A stretch of DNA of 64,000 bases from an uncultured Phocaeicola sp. (GCA_947581855.1 CANPVZ010000008.1:94466-158465), one strand, 5' to 3'; positions 40,649 to 50,973 are shown, counted from the first letter of the stretch. Made by a program: numbers and translations. The notes: generated by a model from the letters alone, not told the origin.

Positions 40649-42094
40649 ATGAAAAAGATTACTTTATTGTCCATGCTCTTCCTGTTTATTGCAGGAAACT
40701 TATTTGCACAGGATCCGAAACCCCACATCTATCAACCGTGGAAAAACGGCAAACTGAAAGTATCCGAAAACGGACGTTACCTACAACATGAAAACGGTAC
40801 CCCGTTCTTCTGGATGGGTGAAACAGGCTGGTTGCTGCCGGAGAAACTAGATCGTAATGAAGCAAGTTATTATTTGAACGGTTGCCGTAAAGCCGGATAC
40901 AATGTGGTACAGGTACAAACCGTAAACGGTGTGCCTGCCATCAATTTTTACGGACAATACTCTCATCCTGACGGATTCAATTTCAAGGATATCAATAAAA
41001 AAGGAGTATACGGATATTGGGACCATATGGATTACATTATTAAGAAAGCCGAACAAAACGGCATCTACATCGGTATGGTTTGTATCTGGGGTAACCTTGT
41101 GAAAGCCGGACTAATGAGCGTGAAAGAAGCCGAAGCTTACGGTAAGTTCCTTGCCGAACGCTATAAGGATGCTCCTAATATTATCTGGATTATGGGAGGC
41201 GATGTGAAAGGAGATATCAATCCCGACCAATGGAACACCATGGCACGCACCATCAAATCGATCGATAAGAATCACTTGATGACTTACCACCCATTCGGAA
41301 GAACTTCTTCCATTTATTGGTTCCATAATGCCGACTGGCTTGATTTCAATATGTTCCAAAGCGGACACCGCCGTTACGATCAGACTCGCGGCGATGGGGA
41401 CAACACAGCCGAGGCTGCCGTAGCGGAAGATAACTGGCGCTATGTGGAAGCCGGATTGGCCATGAAACCGGCTAAACCGATTTTAGATGCAGAACCGAGT
41501 TACGAAGAAATCCCGCAAGGATTGCACGATCCCAGCGAACCGTGGTGGAAAGCTCCGGATGTTCGCCGTTATGCTTACTGGGCCGTATTTGCCGGAGCCT
41601 TCGGACACACTTACGGACACAACTCTATTATGCAGATGGTGAAAGTGGCTAATGATGGCGGTTATGGAGCGAAAAAAACTTGGTATGAAGGCATGAAAGA
41701 CCCAGGCTTCAACCAAATGCAATATCTGAAAAACCTGATGCTTAGCTTCCCCTTCTTTGAACGCGTACCCGACCAAAGCATTATTGCCGAAGAAAACGGA
41801 ATACGGTACGATCGGGTAATTGCTACAAGAGGTAACGATTATATGCTGGTTTATAATTACACGAACCGTCCTATGAAGCTTGACCTGAGCAAAATCAGCG
41901 GTGCCAAGAAAAATGTATGGTGGTATAGTGTGACCGACGGTACATTGGAATACGCCGGAGAGTTCGACAGCAAAGTGCAGCCATTCCATTACGACGGAGC
42001 GTTCGGAGCTGGTAACGACCGTGTACTGATTGCCGTCGACTCATCTAAAAATTACATTACCAAAGACCAAAAGAGCATTCCTACCAAATATTAA
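40649..42094 (+). CDS. GH140 apiosidase
   Basis: I choose the ATG at 40649 (MKKITLLSMLFLFIAGNLFAQ), which gives a clean signal peptide; an ATG nine bases upstream is possible. The 481-residue product is a TIM barrel opening with PFFWMGETGWLLPEK, with the candidate catalytic pair Asp in WIMGGDVKGD and Glu in LDAEPSYEE, plus a short C-terminal sandwich. This is the GH140/DUF4038 pattern of BT_1012, which cleaves D-apiose from the RG-II backbone and so releases chains A and B. It lies 6 bp before the GH78+GH33 gene, an operon arrangement. Confidence 0.92.
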   Translation: MKKITLLSMLFLFIAGNLFAQDPKPHIYQPWKNGKLKVSENGRYLQHENGTPFFWMGETGWLLPEKLDRNEASYYLNGCRKAGYNVVQVQTVNGVPAINFYGQYSHPDGFNFKDINKKGVYGYWDHMDYIIKKAEQNGIYIGMVCIWGNLVKAGLMSVKEAEAYGKFLAERYKDAPNIIWIMGGDVKGDINPDQWNTMARTIKSIDKNHLMTYHPFGRTSSIYWFHNADWLDFNMFQSGHRRYDQTRGDGDNTAEAAVAEDNWRYVEAGLAMKPAKPILDAEPSYEEIPQGLHDPSEPWWKAPDVRRYAYWAVFAGAFGHTYGHNSIMQMVKVANDGGYGAKKTWYEGMKDPGFNQMQYLKNLMLSFPFFERVPDQSIIAEENGIRYDRVIATRGNDYMLVYNYTNRPMKLDLSKISGAKKNVWWYSVTDGTLEYAGEFDSKVQPFHYDGAFGAGNDRVLIAVDSSKNYITKDQKSIPTKY

Positions 42095-42100
42095 TATACA

Positions 42101-45100
42101 ATGAAACAAAGAATAAGTTTAATCATAAGTGCCTTATTCCTGACAGTAGCGTTGCACGCCACGGTTAGTGTAGACCGGCTGCGCACGGAGCAGTTGGACA
42201 CTCCACTAAATGTGGAAACCCCACATCCCCGTCTCAGCTGGATAATCAACTCTACCGACCGAGGCGTGATGCAGACTGCTTACCAAATTCTGGTGGCCTC
42301 CTCTCCAGAGAAGCTTGCGGCCGGCGAAGGTGACTTGTGGAACTCAGGTAAGGTAAATTCCGATCAATCGATCTGGGTGCCTTACCAAGGTAAGAAGCTG
42401 AAAAGTAATCAGCGTTGCTATTGGAAAGTGAAAGTCTACACAACCAAAGGAGAAAGCAATTGGAGCGAACCTGCCCAATGGGGTATGGGACTCTTGGGCG
42501 AAATCCACTGGGGTGGACGGTGGATTGGTTGGGACGCTCCGTTCGAATGGGATCGTGAAGATTCGCACAGCCGCATGAGCTCCCGTTATCTGCGTACGGA
42601 ATTCAAGACACAAAATAAGGAAATTAAACGTGCTACCGTACATCTGAGCGGATTGGGCATGTACGAGCTGTTCATCAACGGCCAACGCATCGGCGACCAA
42701 GTGTTAGCTCCCGCACCCAGTGATTACCGCCGTACAGTGCTCTATAACTCATTCGATGTAACACCGCAACTGGCAGGCGGAAATGCCGACAATGCCATCG
42801 GTGTGACATTAGGAAACGGGCGTTTCTATACCATGCGCCAGAATTATAAACCATATAAAATTCCGACATTCGGTTATCCGAAGTTGCGGCTGAACTTGAT
42901 TATTGAATATACCGACGGAACTACTCAACGTATCAATAGTGATGAGAAATGGCGTCTGACGGCACAAGGCCCTATCCGCAGCAACAACGAATACGATGGC
43001 GAAATATATGACGCACGTATGGAACTGGGCAAGTGGACACAGCCTGGCTATGATGATTCCAAATGGCTGAAAGCGCAGCGCGTGTCTCTTCCTTACGGAA
43101 CATTACGCGGCAACATCGCTCCGAACATGAAAGTAATGCAAACGCTGAAAGTAGGTACGATGAAACAATACGGCGATCGCTACATGATTGACTTCGGCCA
43201 AAATACAGCAGGCTGGGTACGCCTCAATATCCGTAATGCTGCAGCAGGCGATACCATCCGTATCCGGTATGCCGAACGGGTAATGAACAATGGTACAGAA
43301 CTTGATGTAGAGAACCTGCGTCACAGCCAAAGTACGGATTACTATATCTGCAACGGCAAAGAAAACAATACTTCATGGAGTTCTCGTTTTTCCTACCACG
43401 GATTCCAATATGTGGAAATAACCGGTTACAAGAATTTGAAAGCCGAAGATGTGATAGCCGAAGTTGTGTACGATGATTTGGAGAATAACGGTTCTTTCGA
43501 ATGTTCCAACGACATTATGAACCGAGTTTACCGGAATGCATGGTGGGGAGTATCAAGCAATTACAAAGGTGTGCCCTTGGACTGCCCGCAACGCGATGAA
43601 CGCCAGCCCTGGCTAGGCGACCATGCCATGGGAACATGGGGCGAAAGTTTTATGTTCAACAACGGAAACACATACGCCAAATGGGCGGACGATATTCGCG
43701 AAGCACAACGTGAGGATGGTTGTATACCTGATATCTGTCCGGCATACTACAACTATTATACCTCGGAAATGACATGGTCATCTACGTTTCCGGTAATTTG
43801 CGACATGATGTACGAACAGTTCGGAAACCTCGAACCGATTCGCAGGAACTACGATGCCATTAAGAAATGGATGCACCATATTCGTAGCGAATTCACAACT
43901 AAAGAGGGTGTGATTAGCGCTGATAAATTCGGCGACTGGTGTATGCCTCCCGAAGCTCCGGAGCTGATTCATAGTCAAGACCCTGCTCGCAAAACAGATG
44001 GTACCCTGATTGCTACAGCCTATTATTATAAGGTATCGCAAATGTTGGCCAAGTTTGCCCGCCTGCAAGGACTGGAAAACGAAGCAAAAGAGTTTGAAAA
44101 GGATGCGGCGGAAATCAAAGAACGCTTTAATGCCCGCTTCCTGACGGTCAAGAAAGGTACTTCACCGGTAAAAGAGCCGCATTACCTCTATCCGGATAGC
44201 ATATTCTACGGTAACAATACGGTAACCTCCAACATTTTGCCACTGGCATTTAATATGGTACCTGATGAATATAGAAAAGAAGTGGAAAAGAATGTGATAA
44301 AAACCATTATCACCACGAACAGGGGACACATCAGTTGCGGCGTTATCGGCATGAATTGGCTGATGCGCGAACTAACCCGTATCGGACGGGGGGATATAGC
44401 ATTCCTGTTAGCAAGCAACAAAAGTTATCCAAGCTACGGCTATATGATCGGAAAGGGCGCTACTACCATTTGGGAACTGTGGAACGGCGACACCGCCAGC
44501 CGCAAGATGAACAGTTGCAACCATGTGATGATTCTCGGAGACTTGATTACATGGTATTTTCGCGATCTGGCAGGATTCACTCCCGCACAACCCGCTTACA
44601 AGCAAATTATCCTGAAACCCGACTTTTCCATACAGGAATTGAGCTATGTAAAAGCATCACACAACACCTTGTACGGAAAGATGGAAAGCAAGTGGAAGAA
44701 GAACCTGACGCAACTGGAATGGGACATCACCGTTCCCTGCAATACCACTGCACTGGTTTACCTGCCTACGTTAGACGAAAAAGCAGTGCAGGATAAAGAT
44801 ATCCACTTTGTACGTCGTGAGGGTAACAACACCGTGTGGAAAGTACCATCGGGAAGTTACCACCTTTCTATCAAAATGGACCCGTCTTTAGGTAAGGACC
44901 GTGAAGGTATCCTGACCGACCAATTCCTATACGAAAAGACTTCGTTCCCGGAATGCCACGGCGCTACGATTGTGGAATTGAAAAACGGCGATTTGGTAGC
45001 TGCTTTCTTTGGAGGAACAAAAGAGCGTAATCCTAACTGTTGCATCTGGGTGTGCCGCAAACCGAAAGGAGCTACCGAATGGTCGGCTCCCTATCTGGCA

Positions 45101-46060
45101 GCCGACGGAGTTTTTGATTTGAACGACCCTAATGCGGCCCTCGCTGGTATTACAGCCGAATCAACTCCTGCCAGTGCCGGACCCATAGCTTCTACTTTTA
45201 AAGGAAACGCTACCAAAGCACACCGCAAAGCGTGCTGGAACCCCGTTCTTTTTCAAATTCCGGGAAAGAATGAAATCCTGTTGTTTTATAAGATTGGATT
45301 AAGCGTAGGCGACTGGAGTGGTTGGCTTGTGCGTTCGAAAGACGGCGGGAAAACATGGAGCAAACGTGAGCCGCTTCCGAAAGGTTTCCTCGGCCCGATA
45401 AAGAACAAGCCGGAATATGTTAACGGACGCATTATCTGCCCCAGCAGTACCGAAGGTAAAGAAGGTTGGCGGATACATTTCGAGATATCCGATGATAATG
45501 GAAAGACTTGGCGCAAAGTAGGTCCGGTGGAAGCCGAACTGAATGTTCCTACTCAATTGAGAAAAGCCGGAGCAACTGCTGAAGATGACATGGAAGGCGG
45601 CGAAGCCATCAAAGGCGAAGGAGCCAAACCTATTTACGCTATTCAGCCGAGCATCCTGCGCCATAAAGACGGACGTTTGCAGGTGCTTTGCCGCACACGT
45701 AACGCTAAAATAGCTACCAGTTGGAGTAGCGATAACGGAGATACCTGGAGCAAAGTTACATTACTCGATATCGAGAATAACAATTCGGGTACGGATGCGG
45801 TAACAATGAAAGATGGACGTCACGTATTGGTGTATAACAATTTCGAAACATTACCCGGAACCCCAAAGGGAGCCCGTACGCCACTTAGCATCGCAGTTTC
45901 AGATGACGGCATCCATTGGACTCACAAACTGACTTTAGAAGACAGTCCGATAAGCCAATACTCATACCCCAGCATCATACAGGGGAAAGACGGCAAGTTG
46001 CATGTTGTATATACATGGCGCCGCCAACGTGTGAAATATATGTTGATTGATTTGAAATAA
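42101..46060 (+). CDS. GH78 rhamnosidase + GH33-type Kdo hydrolase fusion
   Basis: 1319 residues with a signal peptide (MKQRISLIISALFLTVALHA). Residues about 20-925 are a complete GH78 (PHPRLSWII, PLDCPQRDERQPWLGD, TTIWELWNGD). Residues about 935-1319 are a sialidase-like propeller with Asp boxes (SKDGGKTWSK, SDDNGKTWRK, SSDNGDTWSK), the GH33 pattern. The pair matches BT_1013, in which rhamnosidase and 2-keto-3-deoxy-octulosonate hydrolase activities act together on side chain C, Rha-Kdo. The last gene of the right arm; a hairpin terminator follows. Both domains look intact, so the fusion is probably functional. Confidence 0.92.
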   Translation: MKQRISLIISALFLTVALHATVSVDRLRTEQLDTPLNVETPHPRLSWIINSTDRGVMQTAYQILVASSPEKLAAGEGDLWNSGKVNSDQSIWVPYQGKKLKSNQRCYWKVKVYTTKGESNWSEPAQWGMGLLGEIHWGGRWIGWDAPFEWDREDSHSRMSSRYLRTEFKTQNKEIKRATVHLSGLGMYELFINGQRIGDQVLAPAPSDYRRTVLYNSFDVTPQLAGGNADNAIGVTLGNGRFYTMRQNYKPYKIPTFGYPKLRLNLIIEYTDGTTQRINSDEKWRLTAQGPIRSNNEYDGEIYDARMELGKWTQPGYDDSKWLKAQRVSLPYGTLRGNIAPNMKVMQTLKVGTMKQYGDRYMIDFGQNTAGWVRLNIRNAAAGDTIRIRYAERVMNNGTELDVENLRHSQSTDYYICNGKENNTSWSSRFSYHGFQYVEITGYKNLKAEDVIAEVVYDDLENNGSFECSNDIMNRVYRNAWWGVSSNYKGVPLDCPQRDERQPWLGDHAMGTWGESFMFNNGNTYAKWADDIREAQREDGCIPDICPAYYNYYTSEMTWSSTFPVICDMMYEQFGNLEPIRRNYDAIKKWMHHIRSEFTTKEGVISADKFGDWCMPPEAPELIHSQDPARKTDGTLIATAYYYKVSQMLAKFARLQGLENEAKEFEKDAAEIKERFNARFLTVKKGTSPVKEPHYLYPDSIFYGNNTVTSNILPLAFNMVPDEYRKEVEKNVIKTIITTNRGHISCGVIGMNWLMRELTRIGRGDIAFLLASNKSYPSYGYMIGKGATTIWELWNGDTASRKMNSCNHVMILGDLITWYFRDLAGFTPAQPAYKQIILKPDFSIQELSYVKASHNTLYGKMESKWKKNLTQLEWDITVPCNTTALVYLPTLDEKAVQDKDIHFVRREGNNTVWKVPSGSYHLSIKMDPSLGKDREGILTDQFLYEKTSFPECHGATIVELKNGDLVAAFFGGTKERNPNCCIWVCRKPKGATEWSAPYLAADGVFDLNDPNAALAGITAESTPASAGPIASTFKGNATKAHRKACWNPVLFQIPGKNEILLFYKIGLSVGDWSGWLVRSKDGGKTWSKREPLPKGFLGPIKNKPEYVNGRIICPSSTEGKEGWRIHFEISDDNGKTWRKVGPVEAELNVPTQLRKAGATAEDDMEGGEAIKGEGAKPIYAIQPSILRHKDGRLQVLCRTRNAKIATSWSSDNGDTWSKVTLLDIENNNSGTDAVTMKDGRHVLVYNNFETLPGTPKGARTPLSIAVSDDGIHWTHKLTLEDSPISQYSYPSIIQGKDGKLHVVYTWRRQRVKYMLIDLK

Positions 46061-46090
46061 AGAGTTTGCTTACTTTGGCTCTCTAACTAT

Positions 46091-46139
46091 TTACCCGGAT
46101 AGTGCTTCCAACAACTTCTGTTGGTAACTATCCGGGTAA
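46091..46139 (+). terminator. Hairpin terminator after right arm
   Basis: TTACCCGGATAGT pairs with ACTATCCGGGTAA around an inner CCAACA/TGTTGG stem, 30 nt after the GH78+GH33 stop and followed by a short T-run. It closes the right-arm transcript. From 46140 to 46474 I see no gene or clear element. Confidence 0.75.
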
Positions 46140-46474
46140 CTTTATGTCATTCCCGCTTCTATCCCATCAAACATTTATTCTTTATAACAAGTTTTCCGAT
46201 ACAACTTCTATAATACTGCCGAAACAAAATATATAGTATAACGCATCAGTGCATTATACTAGTTTTCATCCTATTTAAAAGTTACGGGTAAATCAAATTT
46301 GTCTAAAGAACATGTGTCTACAAATAAGTTCGTTAGTTATACTTGTTAAAAACGAGCTCTTCCATAGGTACCAAAACTATATGACAGACAAATAAAAGAC
46401 AACGGTGAACGGACACAACCACCGATACATATGAAAACAGCATTCCATTGAAAATCCTCCGGAATAATTAGCAC

Positions 46475-47374
46475 TTAACACGCTTGACGGTACTCCTGCG
46501 GGCTGCATCCTACCAACTTCTTGAATAGAAAGGTAAAGTATTGCACATTGCAGAATCTCAATTGAGTGGCTATTTGTATGATAGGCTTATCCGTCGTGCG
46601 CAACCACTTTTTCGCAATCTCGAAACGTTGACATTTCACAAGTTCCGTTATATTCTTACCGGTTTCTGCCTTTACCAAATCACCGAAATAGAAAGAAGAC
46701 ATCCCCAAACGTTCCGCAAAATAACCGCCATCGGGCAGTTTGCAAGAACAATGATCGGAAGAATTGAAGTAATCAGTTATCAAACGGTAAGTCTGCTGCA
46801 CTACTTTTTTATCCGCATCACTGCGAGTAATAAATTGTCGTTCGTAAAAACGAGCACAATAATCTAACAACAGTCCCACATATTTGGCTATCAGTTCTCC
46901 GCTGAACCTATCTATGCAATGTCGTAATTCACGGTCTATATGCCGGATACATTCCACAATAAGCATTTTTTCCCTTAACGACAGATGAAGTGCTTCCTCT
47001 CTTTTATAAGACAGAAATGTATAGTTAGAAAGGTTTGCACCCAAAGAAGTATAACGTATCCAATCGTTATGCAAAATCAGCAGATATCCTTTAGAACGGT
47101 AAATACAATTCCGGTTGCATGCATTCATAAAATTTGCAGGAGTGAAACAAGTCAGCATTCCATCCTGATAATCATAGCTTTTCCGCCCATAACATGCCAT
47201 ATCATTGGTATCCTCTTTAAGGAAAATGACATAGCAGGCCATATCTAGGCAGGCAGGCTGTACTGGAGTAGCATCGGACAAGTCAATCACACTAATCAGT
47301 GGATGCAACGTCCGGCAACCCATATAAGTATTATACTGGCTGATATTATCGATATACATCCCCTCCTTTTTCAT
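46475..47374 (-). CDS. AraC-family transcriptional regulator
   Basis: 299 residues. The N-terminal part (about 1-170) is a sensor-type domain sharing the SYDYQ(D/E)G and CARFYERQFITR motifs with its neighbour. The C-terminal 100 residues form the AraC double helix-turn-helix (YFAERLGMSSFYFGDLVKAETGK, FLFKKLVGCSPQEYRQ). It faces away from the right arm and lies 58 bp downstream of the second AraC gene, so the two may be co-transcribed. Target genes are unknown; RG-II loci usually use hybrid two-component sensors, so a role there is not implied. Confidence 0.85.
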   Translation of the reverse strand: MKKEGMYIDNISQYNTYMGCRTLHPLISVIDLSDATPVQPACLDMACYVIFLKEDTNDMACYGRKSYDYQDGMLTCFTPANFMNACNRNCIYRSKGYLLILHNDWIRYTSLGANLSNYTFLSYKREEALHLSLREKMLIVECIRHIDRELRHCIDRFSGELIAKYVGLLLDYCARFYERQFITRSDADKKVVQQTYRLITDYFNSSDHCSCKLPDGGYFAERLGMSSFYFGDLVKAETGKNITELVKCQRFEIAKKWLRTTDKPIIQIATQLRFCNVQYFTFLFKKLVGCSPQEYRQAC

Positions 47375-47432
47375 CCTCCTCTTCTTCCGAAAAGCAAATA
47401 ATTTTATTCACAACTTATTACTAGAACAAGCA

Positions 47433-48332
47433 TTAAGCTTGTAAACGATATTCAGACGGAGTGCACCCTACCCGTTTCTTAAAAGAGCGAACAAAATGCT
47501 GGGGATACTGAAAGCCTAGTTCATAAGCAATTTCAGTAATTGTTTTGTTCGAACTCGTCAACATATCCTTGGCTATAGCCATCGTTTTGAGCTGTATATA
47601 TTCGATAGCAGATTTACCGGTTTCCTTCTTGATGAGATCACCGAAATAATTGGCTGACAAACAAATTTTATCTGCAAAATAAGCCACTGAAGGTAGTCCC
47701 TCCGTCGGGGCATAATGTAGAAAATACTCGTCAATCAGTTGTTCGAAGCGTACCAACACATCTTTGTTCACAACCGCACGGGTAATAAACTGCCGCTCAT
47801 AAAAACGTATGCAATAATCCAACAGAAGTTCTATATTCATGGCAATCAACCGTTTGCTATGCTTGTCGATGGAATGTTCCAACTCTATTTGGATTTTACG
47901 AATGCAATCCTTCACAATATCCCTTTCTTCGTCCGAAAGATGGAGCGCCTCGTTGACGCTATACGAAAAGAAAGAGAACTCTTTGATACGCTGCCCCAGC
48001 GAAGTGCCACGTATAAACTCCGGAGAAAAAAGCACACCTATGGAGGAAGCTACATTTGGAGCCTTATTCACATTCTTGAGCCCTATAATTTGTCCGGGGC
48101 CATAACAGACAATCGTCCCTTCCTGATAGTCGTAAGAACCCCGTCCGTACAGCAACTCCCCGCAAAGCCCTTCTTTCAGGAAAAGCGCATAAAAACCAAG
48201 GTTCATACGGTAGGGTTTTGAAGGTCTCGTAGCTGAAAAGTCCACCACACTCACCTGAGGATGCAGCGTTTCAAAACCAAAGAACTTGTTATACTCGTCA
48301 ATGCTTGTTATGTTCAAAATCTCCGTATCCAT
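47433..48332 (-). CDS. AraC-family transcriptional regulator (paralogue)
   Basis: I use the ATG at 48330-48332 (MDTEILNITSIDEYNKFFG); it gives 299 residues, exactly the length of the neighbour, whose N-terminus aligns in register. An upstream ATG at 48384-48386 adds only a basic tail. The N-terminal sensor region shares GRGSYDYQEG and IRFYERQFITRA with the neighbour, and the C-terminus is the AraC HTH (ADKICLSANYFGDLIKKETGKS, VGCTPSEYR). The two are a tandem duplication that has diverged. The intergenic stretch 48333-48980 holds two candidate -7 boxes (48587-48594 minus, 48780-48787 plus) and no gene. Confidence 0.85.
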   Translation of the reverse strand: MDTEILNITSIDEYNKFFGFETLHPQVSVVDFSATRPSKPYRMNLGFYALFLKEGLCGELLYGRGSYDYQEGTIVCYGPGQIIGLKNVNKAPNVASSIGVLFSPEFIRGTSLGQRIKEFSFFSYSVNEALHLSDEERDIVKDCIRKIQIELEHSIDKHSKRLIAMNIELLLDYCIRFYERQFITRAVVNKDVLVRFEQLIDEYFLHYAPTEGLPSVAYFADKICLSANYFGDLIKKETGKSAIEYIQLKTMAIAKDMLTSSNKTITEIAYELGFQYPQHFVRSFKKRVGCTPSEYRLQA

Positions 48333-48586
48333 AAGGCTTATTGTTTTTATTATTTTAATTTCGCATATCTTCTCATCCTTCAGCAATAAAGAAAATGTCA
48401 GCTTATTTACAAATAAAGATTTTCATGTAAACAGACTATTCTTCCTGCACTCCTAACGGGATATACTAACAAGTTGGATGGTAGGTCCGTTATTTCCCAA
48501 TTTCTCCTAAAGCGAACGTAACTGTATGATAACGATCAAACCGGAAAATCAACAGTTCTCTTCATTCCTAAGTTGTTAGTTTAGGG

Positions 48587-48594
48587 CAAATATA
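48587..48594 (-). promoter_or_regulatory. Candidate -7 box for the AraC pair
   Basis: Minus strand TATATTTG (TAnnTTTG), about 255 bp before the AraC ATG. No matching -33 TTG at the usual spacing, so support is partial. Confidence 0.4.
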
Positions 48595-48779
48595 AATTAT
48601 TTCTTCCTATCCTGTACCATCCGGCCAGCAGATTCAGTAATTATGGTAGTAGAATCCGTAATATGTGTACATCATCTAACTATCTCCGGTAATTCGAAAA
48701 ACTATTTTCATTCATCATATTCCTCCGGAAGTTCTCCGGTTTCCTTTAAGAATAGCTCGGCAATACTTGAAATTATTTA

Positions 48780-48787
48780 TATCTTTG
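48780..48787 (+). promoter_or_regulatory. Candidate -7 box upstream of methyltransferase
   Basis: TATCTTTG (TAnnTTTG), about 195 bp before the methyltransferase ATG. No clear -33 TTG, so support is partial. Confidence 0.35.
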
Positions 48788-48980
48788 TGGCGTAAACCCG
48801 AATGACAACCATGCGTTAAACGTTTAATAAATTAAAAGTTATGACACTATAACTTCATGAAGGAAAGCTAACCTTTTTAACACAACAACCTGTTGTTAAT
48901 GAAATTCCGGAAGTTTTTATGGTAACCTGGATAATTCGAAAAGAAACCATTATATTACAAAGTATTAACAAACGATTCAT

Positions 48981-49715
48981 ATGAAAGAAAATATATACGA
49001 TACCCCCTCTTTCTTCGAGAAATACAGCGAAATGCTACGTTCAAAACAAGGGCTGAAAGGTGCAGGCGAGTGGCCTGCATTAGAAAAAATGTTACCGGAC
49101 TTCAGTGGGAAACGAGTCCTTGATTTGGGGTGCGGATATGGCTGGCATTGCCAATATGCGGCATCTAAAGGCGCAACAAAGGTGATAGGAATCGATCTCT
49201 CCGAAAAGATGTTGCAGGAAGCCGCACAACTAAACAATTCTGATGTAATTGAATATTATCAGTCCGGAATAGAGGACTTTGACTATCCGAACGAAAGTTT
49301 TGATGTCGTTATCAGTTCATTGGCATTACATTACATCGAGAATCTGGACGAAATTTTCCAACGGATTTACCGTACGCTTCTTCCTGGAGGCATGCTTATA
49401 TTTACGATAGAACACCCTATCTTTACGGCATATGGTTCGGAAGACTGGTTTTACAACGAAGATGGCGTACCTCTTCATTGGCCTGTAGACCATTACTTTA
49501 CCGAAGGATACCGAGAAACTCGTTTTCTGGGAGAGAAAGTAATAAAGTATCATCACACGTTGACTACCTTGCTACAGGGACTGATACAAAATGGTTTCAC
49601 CATCAAAGATGTTATGGAACCGCAACCTACGGAAGAAATGTTGCAAACCATACCAGGCATGAAAGAAGAATTGAGACGCCCTATGATGATCATTTTATCA
49701 GCTTTAAAAAATTAA
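48981..49715 (+). CDS. Class I SAM-dependent methyltransferase
   Basis: 244 residues, no signal peptide, cytoplasmic. The Rossmann motifs are clear: VLDLGCGYGWHCQYAA (motif I, about 50-65), VIGIDLSEKML (motif II), YPNESFDVVISSLALHYI (motifs post-II/III) and LLPGGMLIFTIEHP. This type covers small-molecule and cofactor methyltransferases such as UbiE/BioC-like and Methyltransf_11 proteins. The substrate is not readable. It is followed 95 bp later by the oxidoreductase, which has its own -7 box. Confidence 0.85.
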   Translation: MKENIYDTPSFFEKYSEMLRSKQGLKGAGEWPALEKMLPDFSGKRVLDLGCGYGWHCQYAASKGATKVIGIDLSEKMLQEAAQLNNSDVIEYYQSGIEDFDYPNESFDVVISSLALHYIENLDEIFQRIYRTLLPGGMLIFTIEHPIFTAYGSEDWFYNEDGVPLHWPVDHYFTEGYRETRFLGEKVIKYHHTLTTLLQGLIQNGFTIKDVMEPQPTEEMLQTIPGMKEELRRPMMIILSALKN

Positions 49716-49779
49716 GAAGCTACCGTAAAAATGGTTACGAATTCCGTAATTCATATACCGGACCTTCTTTTTTCCACTG

Positions 49780-49787
49780 TATCTTTG
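49780..49787 (+). promoter_or_regulatory. Candidate -7 box upstream of oxidoreductase
   Basis: TATCTTTG, 24 bp before the ATG at 49811, an ordinary distance for Bacteroides. The -33 element is weak. It supports 49811 as the start rather than the longer upstream frame. Confidence 0.5.
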
Positions 49788-49810
49788 CACTATCCAAAAC
49801 AAATAACAGT

Positions 49811-50353
49811 ATGAAAAAGAAAGTATTGATTTTATCATCCAGTCCACGGCGGAACGGGAATTCCGATACGTTGTGTGACGAGTTTATGCGTGGCGCTATA
49901 GAAAACGGCAACGAAGTAGAAAAGATTTTCCTCCGCGACAAAACCATTCATTACTGCACGGGATGCAGCACATGCAGTCTTTATAATAAGCCTTGCCCAC
50001 AAAAGGATGACGCCGCCGAAGTGATTGAAAAAATGGTGAATGCCGATGTCATCGTAATGGGCACTCCTGTTTACTTCTACTCCATGAGCGCCCAAATGAA
50101 AACGCTGATAGACCGTTGCTGCGGACGTTATCTGGAAATGACTAACAAGGAGTTCTATTTTATCGTGACAGCTGCCGAAGACGACCGCCAGAAAATGCTC
50201 CGCACGATCGATACATTCCAGGGGTTCTTAGATTGTTTGGAAAATCCGGTCATCAAAGGTACTGTATTCGGTTTAGGTGTTTGGCACGTAGGAGAAATCA
50301 AAGGTCACCCGGCTGTACAAGAAGCTTACGAAATGGGCAAACAAATAGGCTAA
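49811..50353 (+). CDS. NAD(P)H-dependent FMN oxidoreductase (flavodoxin fold)
   Basis: The start is the ATG at 49811 (MKKKVLILSSSPRRNGNSDTL); an open frame extends further upstream but overlaps the methyltransferase. The 180-residue product has the flavodoxin-like FMN-binding start (SSSPRRNGNSDTLCDEF), a CTGCSTC cysteine cluster near residue 50, and GTPVYFYSMSAQMKTLIDR, typical of FMN reductases and iron-sulfur flavoproteins. The Cys cluster may hold a metal or act in redox. Cytoplasmic. A long hairpin at 50450-50495 ends the unit. Confidence 0.87.
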   Translation: MKKKVLILSSSPRRNGNSDTLCDEFMRGAIENGNEVEKIFLRDKTIHYCTGCSTCSLYNKPCPQKDDAAEVIEKMVNADVIVMGTPVYFYSMSAQMKTLIDRCCGRYLEMTNKEFYFIVTAAEDDRQKMLRTIDTFQGFLDCLENPVIKGTVFGLGVWHVGEIKGHPAVQEAYEMGKQIG

Positions 50354-50449
50354 TTGCCGGCGAAAGAATATATCCAGTTCACTGCGGAAAAAGAAGTTAC
50401 TTTACAAGAGAGCTGAAAGCGTGTAATCTTACCGATAAACCTCTGTATA

Positions 50450-50495
50450 ATTCTCCTCTCATTCTATTTTTCGAAAAGTGGAATGAGAAGAGAAT
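50450..50495 (+). terminator. 15-bp stem terminator after oxidoreductase
   Basis: ATTCTCCTCTCATTC at 50450-50464 pairs with GAATGAGAAGAGAAT at 50481-50495, one mismatch, with TTTTCGAAAA in the loop. It is followed by an A/T-rich stretch (TATATGTTTT). From 50496 to 50946 nothing further is recognised. Confidence 0.65.
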
Positions 50496-50946
50496 TATAT
50501 GTTTTAGTGAAAAGCATCTGACGTATTCTTCTATTCAAAGTTCCTTTACCAAACAGGAGCAAATGATAGGTTATACATACCGGCTTAGTATGTTCCCATT
50601 CACTATTCTTTTAACAAACAGGTTCTTATGATAAATTGTCACAATGAATTTCAGAATAGACCGTAATGCCGATAGACTTATCCAAATACCACAACAAACC
50701 AACTTGTAATAAAACAGTAGAATCGCCCGTTGTATATACCCCTAAATAATGCGCCCTTCGTTTTTAAGCAGAAGCCACATTAAAATCAGCAATGTTACAC
50801 GCATCCGAGTATCAAATCTTATTACCATTAAATGCTACGAGTCTCTTCCTAGAACCTCTAATCAATACAAATATATTTTCGAACTCTAAAACCGTATTTT
50901 ACATCCATTTTTCAAAAATAATCCATGCGTATTAAGCAATAAGTCT

Positions 50947-50954
50947 TATCTTTG
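50947..50954 (+). promoter_or_regulatory. Candidate -7 box for DUF3316 gene
   Basis: TATCTTTG, 20 bp before the ATG at 50974. No clean TTTG at the -33 distance. Confidence 0.45.
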
Positions 50955-50973
50955 CCGGAAAAGATATAGATGT

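Noticed and set aside
49478..49810. N-terminal extension of the FMN oxidoreductase
   Set aside because: It overlaps the methyltransferase, lacks flavodoxin features, and a promoter and ATG with the canonical N-terminus follow at 49780-49811.
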